The notes: generated by a model from the letters alone, not told the origin. Positions 22,801 through 30,444 are shown, counted from the stretch's first letter. The stretch is DNA of 64,000 bases from Tachypleus tridentatus (GCF_004210375.1 NC_134831.1:2666001-2730000); one strand, 5' to 3'. Numbers and translations: made by a program.

Positions 22801-24879
22801 AAATCCACAGAAAAATCACCCATACTGGATTATACATTTCCTGGACTCATGAAACAAAAAAAAACAAACATATTTAGAAACCAAATAAACACAGCCACAA
22901 AATTATACTCACCCCATAAAATTAACGATGAAATCAACAAAATAAAACAACACTTCATCAACGTAAGTTTCAAAAACCGTTGAAAAATTGTACACACAGA
23001 CCAGCAACACAGTTAATAATAAACAAACAATAATAAATTCAATGAAACCACAAACTACAAAACCTGACACTGCTACATGCCATATATTCCCAATATTAGC
23101 AGAAAAATAACCAACATTTGGAAAAAAAACTTATAACAAAATGTAACATTCCAGTAAACACTAAATATATTAAAAAATCAGGTACAAAACTGAAGTCCAT
23201 ACTATTAAAAACTACACTGACAAACACAACACCAATATTATTTATAAAACACATTGCAACAACTACCATGACTTTCATATTGGGCAAACAAGCAGAAAAA
23301 TGGAAACTAGATTAAAAACACACACAGAAAATTCATTCATAAGCTTTTGAGCACTGCAAATCAAATAAACACAACATAACTATAAAAAAAAATACTAAGG
23401 AGGAAACATAAACAAACGCAAAATGAAAGAAGCCCTACTTACACAATAACAAAAAACAATATTAAACCAATGTAAAGGAAAACCTTTATACCAATACTAA
23501 TTAATAACCTAACATATACTGGAACGCTCCCTTCAATTTCGTATATGTTTATACTCTCTTTCCTAAGATATGCGCCCGGCAACAGTTAGTTGCAAACTCT
23601 TATTGTTAACCTGAAGATGACCTAAGAAGGTCGAAATGCTGTTCTCTACTTTATTTTAATAAACGTTTTACTAGCCATACTATCCGTCTTGAGATACTGA
23701 GTTTAAGAAAGTTATTATATTTCTAATTTTAAAATAGTGTCAAATACAACTATTTTTCGCGCTTTATCACAAAAAATAACATTTTTCTAGGCTTGTAATT
23801 TCTTATATGTACATCAACTAAAAGTCAAATTTTACAAACCTATTAGTTTAAGAAACCATTATTATTCTTTGGGATAATTACGTGCTGAAGGTGATTTATT
23901 AGTATTAAAATTGTATTAACTGTCATTTGTCCAAACTTAAAGAGGTTTAATTTGAAATAATTCTATAGGTAATTTCATTAATGTCTCCATCTAGTGACTC
24001 ATATTAATATTTTAATTGAATGAATTATATTTACTGATCTAAAAACAATCAAAAGTCATGACAGTGAGTAAATACTTATGCATACATTAATTCATCTTTT
24101 AACATGAAATATTCAGGAAATAATTAAAATTACATTGTCTTTTATAAAAGCATAATGTCGAAAACTTCAGACAAATGTATCTCTTAATATTGAATATAGA
24201 CAAAATTCCTAGTTTACTCTCCGACCACTAATTATCACTCGTAAATCTCATTAAATGCAATGGATTAAATGTTATTTGTTTGTCTTTTTAATTCGTGAGG
24301 TTTTAGGATAAAATGTAATTAAAGTTTTGAAAACTAATTGTTCAGAACAATGTTGCACATTGGGCTGTCTGTGATGTGCTCACTGCAATAATAAAACCCC
24401 TACAAAAGTACATATAATATTAAGAACAATGTTGCATAATTGGCTGTCTGTGATGTGCTCACTGTAATAATAAAACCCCTACAAAAATACATATAATATT
24501 AAGAACAATGTTTAAGGAAGACTCTGTTTCTGATCTTAGAAAACATTAATTGGAAACCAGGCCCTTTTTTTTTTTCTTCGGTGTTTTCAGTTAAAGCATA
24601 GCAATCATAATATTTGTTGTTGTCATGCTAAATCTAAATTATCAAATTCACGTTCTATTACAACTTATCTCTCATATTTAGGAAATTACCAGAAAACCAC
24701 AAACAAATCGACGCATGAGTACAACAGAAATGTACTACGACTTACACAGGGAAACCAAGAAGCGAGATTGCTACTGGCACTTTACCACTGCCACTGATAC
24801 TAACAACGTCAAGAGAGTATTTGATGATATTCATCACATGATACTGATGTGGAATATACAATCAATTGCGCCAAGCTGA
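1714..24879 (+). CDS. G protein alpha subunit, Gs class, divergent (11 coding exons)
   Basis: Predicted GTP-binding alpha subunit of a heterotrimeric G protein, acting at the plasma membrane between a receptor and an effector (adenylyl cyclase for classical Gs). Coding exons: 1714-1825, 6467-6539, 9183-9237, 10942-11061, 12750-12847, 14805-14859, 17466-17563, 17937-18116, 19899-20026, 21563-21627, 24682-24879. All junctions are AG/GT with matching phases; they join to 1182 nt, 393 aa plus stop, close to the 394 aa of human long Gs. Visible motifs: P-loop GAGESGKT (38-45), switch I Arg177 and Thr180, [12 protein letters not shown] (207-218) with catalytic Gln211, NKQD (276-279), TTAT (363-366). 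Exon breaks match Gs, for example after LLLL and before EFYEH. Odd points: MSC at the start (Gly2 lost, palmitoylatable Cys3 kept), eight extra residues before MFDVGG, TTAT for TCAT, C-terminus ending QSIAPS. It could be an arthropod Gf-like or lineage-specific Gs paralogue. The Gs class is firm; the subtype and receptor are not. Confidence 0.93.
2088..2172 (+). mobile_element. SINE-A, internally deleted
   Basis: caccaaacatgctcg jumps directly to the tail (gctagcgcggatagccctcg); the central region is missing. Confidence 0.75.
2222..2270 (+). repeat. TA and GA microsatellites
   Basis: Short atatatat then gagagaga runs in intron 1. Confidence 0.7.
2337..2440 (+). repeat. 26-bp tandem repeat, 4 copies
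   Basis: Four near-perfect units of gtaggtgtttgtatt plus atgtttctcat. Confidence 0.92.
2509..2744 (-). mobile_element. SINE-A, 5' truncated, with target duplication
   Basis: Flanked by atcacgacagt at 2498-2508 and 2745-2755, an 11-bp target-site duplication. Confidence 0.95.
2780..2901 (+). mobile_element. SINE-C, full length, with target duplication
   Basis: gccccccgctagtacagcgg head, B-box-like ggttcgattcc, cagatagcccgatgtgg, tail acacacac. tttcagaaa flanks both ends (2771-2779, 2902-2910). Confidence 0.93.
3503..3605 (-). mobile_element. SINE-A tail fragment
   Basis: tttcgcgcaaatct, then cgtccataatttagcagtg, ending in the central part. Confidence 0.75.
4549..4666 (+). mobile_element. 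SINE-C with target duplication
   Basis: gctagcacagcggtaagtct to ctataagagaacacacac. tatcaaagt on both sides (4538-4546, 4668-4676). Confidence 0.9.
4782..5018 (+). repeat. 68-bp tandem repeat, 3.5 copies
   Basis: gagtaccacc at 4782, 4850, 4918 and 4986; full units are essentially identical, so the duplication is recent. Confidence 0.93.
5730..6008 (-). mobile_element. SINE-A, full length, with target duplication
   Basis: From tail to ggccatgccaggcc head. cttttgcaatat flanks both ends (5718-5729, 6009-6020). Confidence 0.95.
6467..6539 (+). CDS. G alpha exon 2 (P-loop)
   Basis: Encodes [20 protein letters not shown] then FSE. Acceptor ttgcag, donor gtaagt. The P-loop carries Thr where Gs has Ser at the magnesium-contacting position. 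Confidence 0.92.
6618..6775. repeat. Fold-back element, 61-bp inverted arms
   Basis: Arms 6618-6678 and 6715-6775 are reverse complements at 58 of 61 positions, around a 36-nt spacer, with outer ends ctttgtag and ctacaaag. It lies 80 nt after G alpha exon 2. Looks like a small fold-back transposon; no coding capacity (the reading frames on both strands there are palindrome artefacts). Confidence 0.85.
6776..9182. other. G alpha intron 2, non-coding
   Basis: Apart from the SINE-B triplication at 7440-7863 and short TA runs near 8540, nothing recognisable; no exon-like frame. Confidence 0.7.
7440..7863 (+). repeat. Tandem triplication of a SINE-B plus flank
   Basis: Three SINE-B copies (about 7440-7555, 7600-7720, 7769-7863) separated by related non-SINE DNA (accaattt at 7556 and 7717). 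Period is about 160 bp, so the unit is SINE plus flank rather than three insertions. Confidence 0.75.
9183..9237 (+). CDS. G alpha exon 3 (linker to helical domain)
   Basis: Encodes [18 protein letters not shown], aligning with the Gs stretch before the conserved PPV. Acceptor atcag, donor gtaagt, phase 2 in and phase 0 out. Confidence 0.88.
9682..9958 (+). mobile_element. SINE-A, full length
   Basis: Head ggcattgccgggtggttaag, B box gttcgaatcc, tail aaaacaaac. tatattaaa on both sides (9673-9681, 9959-9967). Confidence 0.93.
10487..10610 (-). mobile_element. SINE-A, old fragment
   Basis: ctgtgctagctgtc and gggattgaccatt recognisable; heavily mutated. Confidence 0.65.
10643..10820 (+). mobile_element. 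SINE-A, 5' truncated, old
   Basis: ctttcagctgttgggacgtt to tttgcgcaaaattcacc; faces the previous fragment. Confidence 0.75.
10942..11061 (+). CDS. G alpha exon 4 (helical domain)
   Basis: Exactly 40 codons, from [20 protein letters not shown] to the end at TFPQ. Matches the Gs exon of the same length and position (LVPPVELANPEN). Acceptor atgcag, donor gtaagt. Confidence 0.92.
11474..11754 (-). mobile_element. SINE-A, full length
   Basis: Tail, centre and head (gtcataccgggccc) present. Likely target duplication ttattaaagt / ttagtaaagt, one mismatch. Confidence 0.92.
11860..12107 (-). mobile_element. SINE-A, diverged
   Basis: gcgctagtcgtccctaattt to ccaccaggccatgctg. Confidence 0.75.
12141..12228. 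repeat. Nested hairpin sequence
   Basis: Outer arms attaacgaactagctaaa and tttagctagttaat, inner arms gcgtact and agtacgc. May be a short inverted-repeat element. Confidence 0.55.
12750..12847 (+). CDS. G alpha exon 5 (helical domain, EFYEH)
   Basis: Encodes [20 protein letters not shown] then [12 protein letters not shown], close to Gs EFYEHAKALWEDEG. Acceptor ctacag, donor gtaagt inside the Tyr codon (phase 2). Confidence 0.93.
12886..13105 (+). mobile_element. SINE-A, 5' truncated
   Basis: Begins in the B box (aatcgaatccccgtcacac), close after exon 5; tail aaaacaaacc. Confidence 0.9.
13470..13600 (-). mobile_element. SINE-B
   Basis: caatgggctatctgtgttct, gatatcgaaaccc and the cgctgggg head. 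Confidence 0.88.
14243..14513 (-). mobile_element. SINE-A, near full length
   Basis: Tail tttgtttgtttg, centre and head present. Confidence 0.92.
14805..14859 (+). CDS. G alpha exon 6 (YFLDKID)
   Basis: Encodes [18 protein letters not shown] after completing the split Tyr codon. Gs has YFLDKIDVIKQADYVPSDQ at the same exon. Acceptor cctag, donor gttagt. Confidence 0.92.
15226..15375 (+). repeat. 29-bp tandem repeat, about 5 copies
   Basis: Units of gtgagtggcaggtaagcac plus tatccac. Each contains gtgagt and ggtaag, which resemble 5' splice sites. In intron 6 of the G alpha gene. Confidence 0.88.
15579..16940 (+). repeat. 62-bp tandem array, about 22 copies, acceptor-like units
   Basis: Each unit holds a pyrimidine tract (ttccttctctctacac), then aacag or accag, then gttgtggactac. 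ggttgtgg recurs from 15629 to 16923 in 62-bp steps; two units are 4 bp shorter. Two unit subtypes (attgattcctt and gttgattccct) are interspersed. In intron 6, upstream of exon 7. Confidence 0.95.
16968..17250 (+). mobile_element. SINE-A, near full length
   Basis: ggccaggatagtcaggtgg to aaaacaaacaatc, just after the 62-bp array. Confidence 0.92.
17466..17563 (+). CDS. G alpha exon 7 (switch I and inserted loop)
   Basis: Encodes [19 protein letters not shown] followed by [13 protein letters not shown] and a split Trp codon. The Arg that cholera toxin modifies in Gs aligns with Arg177. The Gs loop between FQV and MFD is six residues; here it is fourteen. The donor gtaaat gives the phase 2 that the next exon needs. 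Confidence 0.85.
17595..17865 (+). repeat. 64-70-bp tandem repeat, 4 copies
   Basis: gtaactcc at 17595, 17659, 17724 and 17794. Each unit carries ctttctag, then 11-12 nt, then gtaagt or a variant. It fills most of intron 7. Confidence 0.88.
17937..18116 (+). CDS. G alpha exon 8 (switch II)
   Basis: Encodes [20 protein letters not shown], then a Gs-like stretch to DVWSS with a split Arg codon. In human Gs this region is divided by a further intron that is absent here. The last 17 nt and the donor gtaggt are the first unit of a tandem array that runs into the intron. Confidence 0.95.
18100..18680 (+). repeat. 83-bp tandem array, 7 copies, including exon 8 end and donor
   Basis: gacgtctggtcaagcag starts at 18100 (inside exon 8) and at 18183, 18266, 18349, 18432, 18515 and 18598, exactly 83 bp apart. 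Donor gtaggt is intact at 18100, 18266, 18349 and 18432 and mutated to ataggt in the other three. Confidence 0.95.
18961..19185 (+). mobile_element. SINE-A, tail shortened
   Basis: ggcccggcggtcaaggcactc to gctagtgcaaatag; final tail lost. Confidence 0.88.
19186..19898. other. G alpha intron 8, 3' part, non-coding
   Basis: Unique AT-rich DNA after the SINE; nothing recognised. Confidence 0.7.
19899..20026 (+). CDS. G alpha exon 9 (NKQD)
   Basis: Encodes [20 protein letters not shown], then [24 protein letters not shown] binds the guanine base. Chosen acceptor is gacag rather than ttctag five bases upstream, because only the former keeps the Gs frame. Confidence 0.92.
20182..20458 (+). mobile_element. 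SINE-A
   Basis: gtcatggacaggtggttag to ataaaaacaaacaaa, in intron 9. Confidence 0.9.
20727..20992 (+). mobile_element. SINE-A, diverged
   Basis: ggcgataggcagatggctag to the tail aaatacaaacc. Confidence 0.85.
21085..21357 (-). mobile_element. SINE-A, full length, 13-bp target duplication
   Basis: aaatatcttaact at 21072-21084 and 21358-21370. Contains a small internal duplication (ctagtcatctagtcacc). Confidence 0.95.
21563..21627 (+). CDS. G alpha exon 10 (acidic loop, FIRDKFL)
   Basis: Encodes [20 protein letters not shown] then FL, matching Gs DPRVTRAKYFIRDEFL. Acceptor ttttag, donor gtaagg. The left arm of a Penelope-like element begins about 40 nt after the donor. Confidence 0.9.
21664..22205 (-). 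repeat. Inverted left arm of the Penelope-like element
   Basis: Reverse complement matches 23065-23570 over most of its length, for example acactaaatatatt and tggaaactag in both. It carries the better preserved GIY-YIG reading frame (minus strand, 21851-22051). Confidence 0.8.
23611..23636 (+). ncRNA. Hammerhead-ribozyme-like core at Penelope 3' end
   Basis: Reads CTGAAGA, a 4-bp stem (GACC 23619-23622 with GGTC 23629-23632, loop TAAGAA), then GAAA. This fits the conserved CUGANGA, stem II, GAAA core. Penelope-like elements are known to carry minimal hammerheads. Stems I and III were not resolved by eye, so cleavage is not claimed. Confidence 0.55.
24344..24513 (+). repeat. 79-bp tandem duplication of a SINE-B-like fragment
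   Basis: agaacaatgtt at 24344, 24423 and 24502. Units contain gggctgtctgtgatgtgctc, a minus-strand SINE-B remnant. Confidence 0.8.
24682..24879 (+). CDS. G alpha exon 11 (C-terminus and stop)
   Basis: 66 codons including TGA. Contains [20 protein letters not shown], matching Gs [20 protein letters not shown]; the tail ends WNIQSIAPS where Gs ends QYELL, so receptor selectivity may differ. Acceptor atttag. Confidence 0.92.
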   Translation, partial: EITRKPQTNRRMSTTEMYYDLHRETKKRDCYWHFTTATDTNNVKRVFDDIHHMILMWNIQSIAPS

Positions 24880-26294
24880 AACTAAACTGAAACTTAAAGC
24901 AGAAAGAATAGAAAAACATAAATTGTGTCTGTATTACATTTCAAAATATTTGTAGTTGTTACGTAATTTTTGCTTATCATTCTAGATATTTAGAGTGTTA
25001 GAATATTATTCAATTCTGCTGAGTGTTTTTGGGGTGTTTTTTTTTCATAATATCTAAATTTCTAACGGTTTAGTAACCATGATGTTAAACAATTACGATT
25101 ATAATGTTAGTTAACCCAAAAATAGGATTTGTGACAACAATATATCCATTCGTTACAATAATGATAATTCTAGTTTACCTAAAAAAGTGTTTGCTACAGT
25201 TATGTAGCCTTTAGGTACACAACAGTAAAGTACCTTAATGTTCCACGGGAACTTTTACCATAATAAAGGAAGAAATGAATGGTCAATAAGGTTATTTCAC
25301 CTTTTACTCAGTTTGACATAATTGAAAAACCATTAGTATCATGTAAAAGTAATACACAAATGTTTACATAATTATTGACTACTCTATTTGGGAAACTGTC
25401 AGTTGTTGAATAATAATTTTAGAAATATTTCTACTCCATATGGTATCCATTGAAATCTGGGTGGGATGGAATTTAAGGGATGAACTCCAATATTGAAAGA
25501 CAATAAAAATATTTACAACCGCTTGTATTTTATCTTTTACTCTCACGTGCTAGTAATATATACATTTTCAAGGCAGCCTTAGTAATAACTGTCCACGTTC
25601 GTTCCATTCTAATGCCACCCTGTGATTTTGGGCACTACGTGAATTATAGACTTGTTATTATAACCTAATTGATAACAGAAATATAGATTTGACCTAAAAA
25701 TATTCGGTTCATTAAACTGTTATATGTGGTATGAAATCGTTCCAAATCTGTTAGTATAAAAAATGTAATTCAATTCGCGCCTCCATCCCATCAAAAACAG
25801 TACTCTTTACTACTAGGTAATATAATGTACTTCGCGTTTTGTTTTGGAACGCCCTCTCGTTGATTGAATTTTGTTGGTTGAAACTTAATAAATTAAAATA
25901 TCAATTCTATGTATCAGCAGCTGTTCTACAAATTAAAGTAGAGTAATTATGTATGATATAAGTATTGATATTTCTTAACTACGTCCATTTTCCTTCTGTG
26001 TTATATTATAACTGCTTAATATAGTTTGTTACAGCTTGCACAACTGCTATATTGTTTTATAGTCAAAAATAAATGAAACACATGACTATCATTAATTATG
26101 TTATGTTTTGATGATGAAATGAAACACACCTTTTATGTTACGTATTTCTTTGTTTGACAAAAATACAGATGCACAATTTTCTCAGCTCAGATTCAGACCA
26201 CTCACCAATGATTCCGATAAGTTTATAACCAACAATTAAGTACTGATTCAAAGCCTACAACTATTAACAACAGTTGCCAGGAGACAAAGAAAGG
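24880..26294. other. 3' UTR and intergenic DNA
   Basis: Untranslated end of the G alpha gene, then AT-rich sequence with no gene between it and the protease pseudogene. Confidence 0.65.
25262..25267 (+). promoter_or_regulatory. Candidate polyadenylation signal of the G alpha gene
   Basis: AATAAA about 380 nt after the stop codon. Motif and distance only; other AATAAA copies occur further on in this AT-rich DNA. Confidence 0.35.
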
Positions 26295-26322
26295 CTTAAG
26301 AAGACACCAGAACGTGTCGAAA
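26295..26322 (+). ncRNA. Degenerate hammerhead-like core (solo Penelope end)
   Basis: CTTAAGA (one change from CUGANGA), a perfect 5-bp stem GACAC/GTGTC (26303-26307, 26314-26318) with loop CAGAAC, then GAAA. Preceded by caacagttgcc, which resembles cggcaacagtt upstream of the copy at 23611. The G to T change hits an invariant core base, so it is probably inactive. Confidence 0.45.
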
Positions 26323-26648
26323 TTAGTTTAGTGACAAGACTTCTGACAATCTATTCTGTTTACAGCATTTTTGTTGTTATTGTTCTCTGACTGTTACACA
26401 CGATGTTGTGTCATTTTGATTCTTTAAACAGATAACTATAACATTAAATTTATTCAACTTGTATTGACTATATAAATATTTCGATCACTATTAAGAAAAT
26501 AATAATATAATAAGAAAAGATAAACAGCGATTTTTATTTAAACAGTAATCAAACAATTTTTACAACTTTTGTGGCACTCTTTAAGACAGCAAAATTCAGA
26601 TGAATTTTCTGGCACTAATGATAAAGTGAAAATAGGTGGCATTTCGTC

Positions 26649-26814
26649 TTAGGCTGTGCTTCTCTCAAGCCAGTCAAAGAAATCAACGACTCGTGTGTAA
26701 ACTGCCACGAAACCCAGGTTCGGTGCACTTCCGTTCAAACGAAGAAATGCTAATCACGAAGTAAAGTCTTCGCCTTTTAATATGAGTGACCCTCCAGAAT
26801 CTCCCTGAAGGAAA
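26649..26814 (-). pseudogene. Protease pseudogene: Ser exon remnant
   Basis: Starts GDSGGSLILKGEDFTS after acceptor cttcag, then TGA. Remaining homology (SSFERKCTEPGF, VYTRVVDFFDWL) is split across two other frames before TAA. Confidence 0.82.
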
Positions 26815-28097
26815 TATTATTAGAAATAGGTTTTAATGCATTCTATAAGCAGTGATATTTAAATAAAAAATAAAAATGCGGTCCCTAAAATAACAGTCTT
26901 GCGTTAGTTAAAAACAATAATGTATCTAATTATTTATCTTTCTTATTCTAGTCGGGATCGAGTGATTCGAAAGATAACAACTTTGAAGTACTCGGATGAC
27001 AGATTACTTAGAACTCAGACATTCTTGTGTCCGCTCAAAAATATGCAAGGATAATCTGTGCAAATTGTACGTAATTTTGAACTGAGTTAACTTTATTAAC
27101 TATAAATCGAGAATATTCACATACATACCGTTTTAATGCTGTCGTGTCACCTTAAAACTAATGTGAGTTTCTAGTAATAGATGGCATTAATAAATGCTTA
27201 TTTATGACCATTAATTAGTGAAAGGTATCCAGGACTTTTCCCATCACGTGCGCAGTAGCGATCTAATTCACACAGAAGGTCATTTTTTGCTATGTTTTTG
27301 CGAAATAATTTAGAAATTATGTAGAAGTCTGTCTGATATAATTTGTAAATTTCTATAACTGTTCATAAAAGTTGAAGTGTATACAGCGGTTAGTAACAAG
27401 TTTTGTACTGTTTGTACTTTACTAACGTCTGTCGAAGCTATTTTTATCCATGCTGGGCATTCATTAAATAACTGTGAATACATATGTTTCATAAATTTTA
27501 ATTATGTTGGCCACTGAATTTTCGTTGTTTTCGCCCCGTAAGACTTCGTCATATTAGAATATTAGTTAAGTATTCAACCCAAGTTAATCGTGTGTTAATT
27601 CTAGGAAAATAAGTTCAATGCAGTCTTTCGTCTGTTTTGTATTAGAATACTCCACAAAGAAATATACGAACGTGTTTTTAACAATGTTCATGAATACGTG
27701 TGTTTTCTTTCTTGTTCGTATATTTGTTGCTGTTTTGTTGTTATTCTCAATTCAATTTGTTTTTGAGTTGAAATAATGGTATTTGTGTTTTCTGCTGATG
27801 GTTGCTAGTTTTACATTTTTAAGCACATTGCATGCATTGTTTTAGTATATTATGGTGTTGCTAGTTGTGGTTGCTTGATTTGTTGTGTGCTGGTGTTGGC
27901 ATTTATGTCTTTGCTTATTGTGGTTTGTTTGTTTTTATCTTAAATATGGATTGTTTAATTTTGACTATTTCACACACGTCATGTATGGTTTTCTCCGCAG
28001 TTACCGCATTTATGATTTGTTTGTTTTTCGTCCACTGCGCGGCGTGATGATCTCCACCACGTCTCACACTGGACTTCACATGCTGCAGAGACAGACA

Positions 28098-28177
28098 TGA
28101 GCCAAAAATCGGGTTTCGATAGCCGCGGTGGGAAGGGTACAGATAACCCATTGTGTAGCTTCGCGTTTAACAACAAA
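28098..28177 (+). mobile_element. SINE-B, 5' truncated
   Basis: aaaaatcgggtttcgatagc, ataacccattgtgtagc, tail aacaacaaac. Confidence 0.82.
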
Positions 28178-28547
28178 CGTGTGACATTTTAAAAAGCTAA
28201 GGAACACCAAACGCTGTCATAACTTAGTTCTATCTAATACAACACGTCTTTGCATATCGATTATGTGTGTGTTATTATTTTATTCTTATTAGTCGCAAAA
28301 TATACGTAAACAAATACTTGAGACAAAGTTACTGGTTTATTTAATATTTAATATGGATATTGTCCTAAACAAGGAAGATGGGAAATGATTACGTCACAGA
28401 ATATTACAGCTGCCTGGATCAGGAAGTAAATAATATCAAAAAGTAAATTTTAAATTACCGAAACTAATAATTATTTAATAATAAACTGACTTCAATAGTC
28501 AACGCCATAAATTTATATGCGTAGGTAAAATAGAGCAGTAAAATCAT

Positions 28548-28797
28548 TGACATAATCTGAGGGTCGTGGGTTCGAATCCCCGCCACACCAAACATGTTTG
28601 CCCTTTCAGCCGTGGGAGCGTTATAATGTGACGATCAATCCCACTATTCGTTGGTAAAAGAGTAGCCCAAGAGTTGGCGGTTGGTGGTGATGGCTAGCTT
28701 CCTTCCCTCTACTCTTACACTGCTAAATTGGGGACGGCTAGCGCAGATAGCCCTCTAGTAGCTTTGCGCGAAATTCAAAAACAAAACAAACAAACCT
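28548..28797 (+). mobile_element. SINE-A, 5' truncated, abutting pseudogene exon
   Basis: ataatctgagggtcgtggg to the tail acaaacaaacc, which meets the minus-strand His exon remnant. Confidence 0.92.
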
Positions 28798-28904
28798 TCG
28801 ATGTTTGTAATGCGGTGGGCTGCTGTAATTGCGTGTTTGTCGCCGACTAGAGTGCCTCCGCATTGAAAGTATTTGATACCTATTTCTTTAATGAAAATGA
28901 CAGT
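28798..28904 (-). pseudogene. Protease pseudogene: His exon remnant
   Basis: Acceptor gtcag, then TVIFIKEIGIKYFQCGGTLV and GDKHAITAAHRITN. The catalytic His is kept but the following Cys is Arg (CGC for TGC). The exon end is lost: a SINE-A starts within a few bases of where the donor should be. Confidence 0.8.
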
Positions 28905-29428
28905 CTGACAAAGATAAGAATTCACGAGTTTATTACCTAAAAAGTTTACAGCAATGACCTTGGTATTTATTACTTGCTTATTTTGAAATTTTAAATGAAG
29001 AGTAAATGCTCAAATAGATTATTACCTCAGCTGTCTAACCACATTTTTTAAGAGACTACAACCTGCCTCATTTTGTAAACACTGTATGTTTCAGAGCTTT
29101 AACATAATAATGCTTTTACTTGCTTATTATTAACCATTTCGTTGTTTAACACAAATTCACGATCCAGTCTGTGACGCTTTTCAACCTCTTATGTGAACTA
29201 CATAATTTGGACTAGTAGATTCATTAATTAGAATATACCCATGAGTGCGACATTTACAAAACCTGACTATCACATATGGTACTGAAGCGTATCAAGGTAT
29301 CTCTCCTCTTCCTGTGTTTTAAGTATCATAAATGATTGAAGTCATAATTCCACAACATTTTAGAGTACTTCACCATCATTGCCACTGCCATACTATTTAT
29401 CTTAATAATGGTTCGAAGAGAAAATTGA

Positions 29429-29527
29429 CCTGTAGTGGCACAACGGTGTGACTGCGGACTTACAACACTAGAAAACGGGTTTCGATACCTGTGGTGGACA
29501 GACACCCCATTCCAAACAACAATAACA
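29429..29527 (+). mobile_element. SINE-B, 3' shortened
   Basis: tagtggcacaacggtgtgac and cgggtttcgatacctgtgg. Confidence 0.85.
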
Positions 29528-29864
29528 AAAGAAAATTATACTCTTCTTATACACATGGCAACAATCATAAGGTCTAAATGGCACGCATTATTTCATAAGA
29601 TCCATTTTTATATAGTGGCGTTGAATTTGTTTTTAATGAAACTACAGTAGGTCTTTGAATTTATAACGTTAAAACATAGCCTTACTTTTAACAATAAATG
29701 AAACAGGAGCAAAACTTCCAGATTTTATGAATTTCTCAAAAATAATTTTATTCATGAAAACTTTTAAAACACTTTTAAAAACACTGGTAAAATTACGTAA
29801 TACTAAATGAAGTAAATGTAACAGTTTTGAAAACTTGAACTCTTTGAAAGTTGGTTATGGTTAT

Positions 29865-29955
29865 AAAGTGAGGCTTAGATGTTAAGAGATTATAAAATTT
29901 AATTATCAAAGAGTTAAAGCACTAAACACGAATTGTTATTTCGCTTCAATTCACT
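29865..29955 (+). repeat. Dispersed repeat pair, copy 1
   Basis: Matches 31115-31205: attataaaa, agcactaaacac, gttatttcgcttca. Sits just upstream of the 30090 repeat. Confidence 0.6.
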
Positions 29956-30089
29956 GTATTGTTAGAATTCTTGAAAACACTGTTTTTCTTTCCAGTGTTG
30001 TTACCTTCACGTATTTTTATTGTACTCATAATGTTTGTTATGTCAAGAGAGAAAAAAGAATACAAGCACAATTTCCTATCCTTGTTACA

Positions 30090-30240
30090 AATGTGCTATA
30101 GGGTCACGGTTTTCTCCTTTTGTCTCAGTTTCTCGTCACATAAAACCTTATTTTTCTCTATTCTCAGGGTATAGATATGACATCATGAAACGTCATGCAC
30201 TGATTTAAAGAACTGGCGCCGCGAGAAGTCGGCTAGTCCG
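30090..30240 (+). repeat. Dispersed repeat, copy 1
   Basis: Similar to 62085-62225 over about 140 bp: gggtcacg, ttttctcctttt, cgtcaca, tatttttctc, gtagatatgac-like, ggctagt. Family unknown. Confidence 0.7.
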
Positions 30241-30444
30241 GCTTAATTAACTACCTTTTCGAGGTTAAAATGAGTAAAAGCAACTTTCTGTTTTCCTTCG
30301 GTCAGCTGGTGATTAAAATATGTTATTTAAATAAGTAACTTAAGTCATTTTTTTAACATTATTAAAAAGTCGAAACTTGTCCACCAACCTATCTGAAACA
30401 CGAAACTTTAGACATATTGTATTCTGAGTTTGTTTATTTATTTA

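Larger units (their letters stand above)
21664..23690 (+). mobile_element. Penelope-like retroelement, degenerate, with inverted left arm
   Basis: Lies in intron 10 of the G alpha gene. Plus-strand reverse transcriptase from about 22259: SFNVISLF (usually SFDV, so the first catalytic Asp is Asn), a frameshift near 22383, [19 protein letters not shown] with YVDD at 22628-22639, another frameshift near 22700, then [10 protein letters not shown] and [15 protein letters not shown]-type segment follows in the right arm (about 23065-23570). The left arm (21664-22205) is the same segment inverted; on the minus strand it still reads [21 protein letters not shown] hammerhead-like core sits at 23611-23636. 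Order RT then GIY-YIG, the short size and the inverted terminal copy fit Penelope-like elements. Not active as it stands. Confidence 0.82.

Noticed and set aside
27865..28151. Several overlapping frames rich in Cys, Phe and Leu
   Set aside because: T/G-rich DNA without splice sites, homology or agreement between strands. The missing Asp-102 exon of the pseudogene was looked for here and not found.
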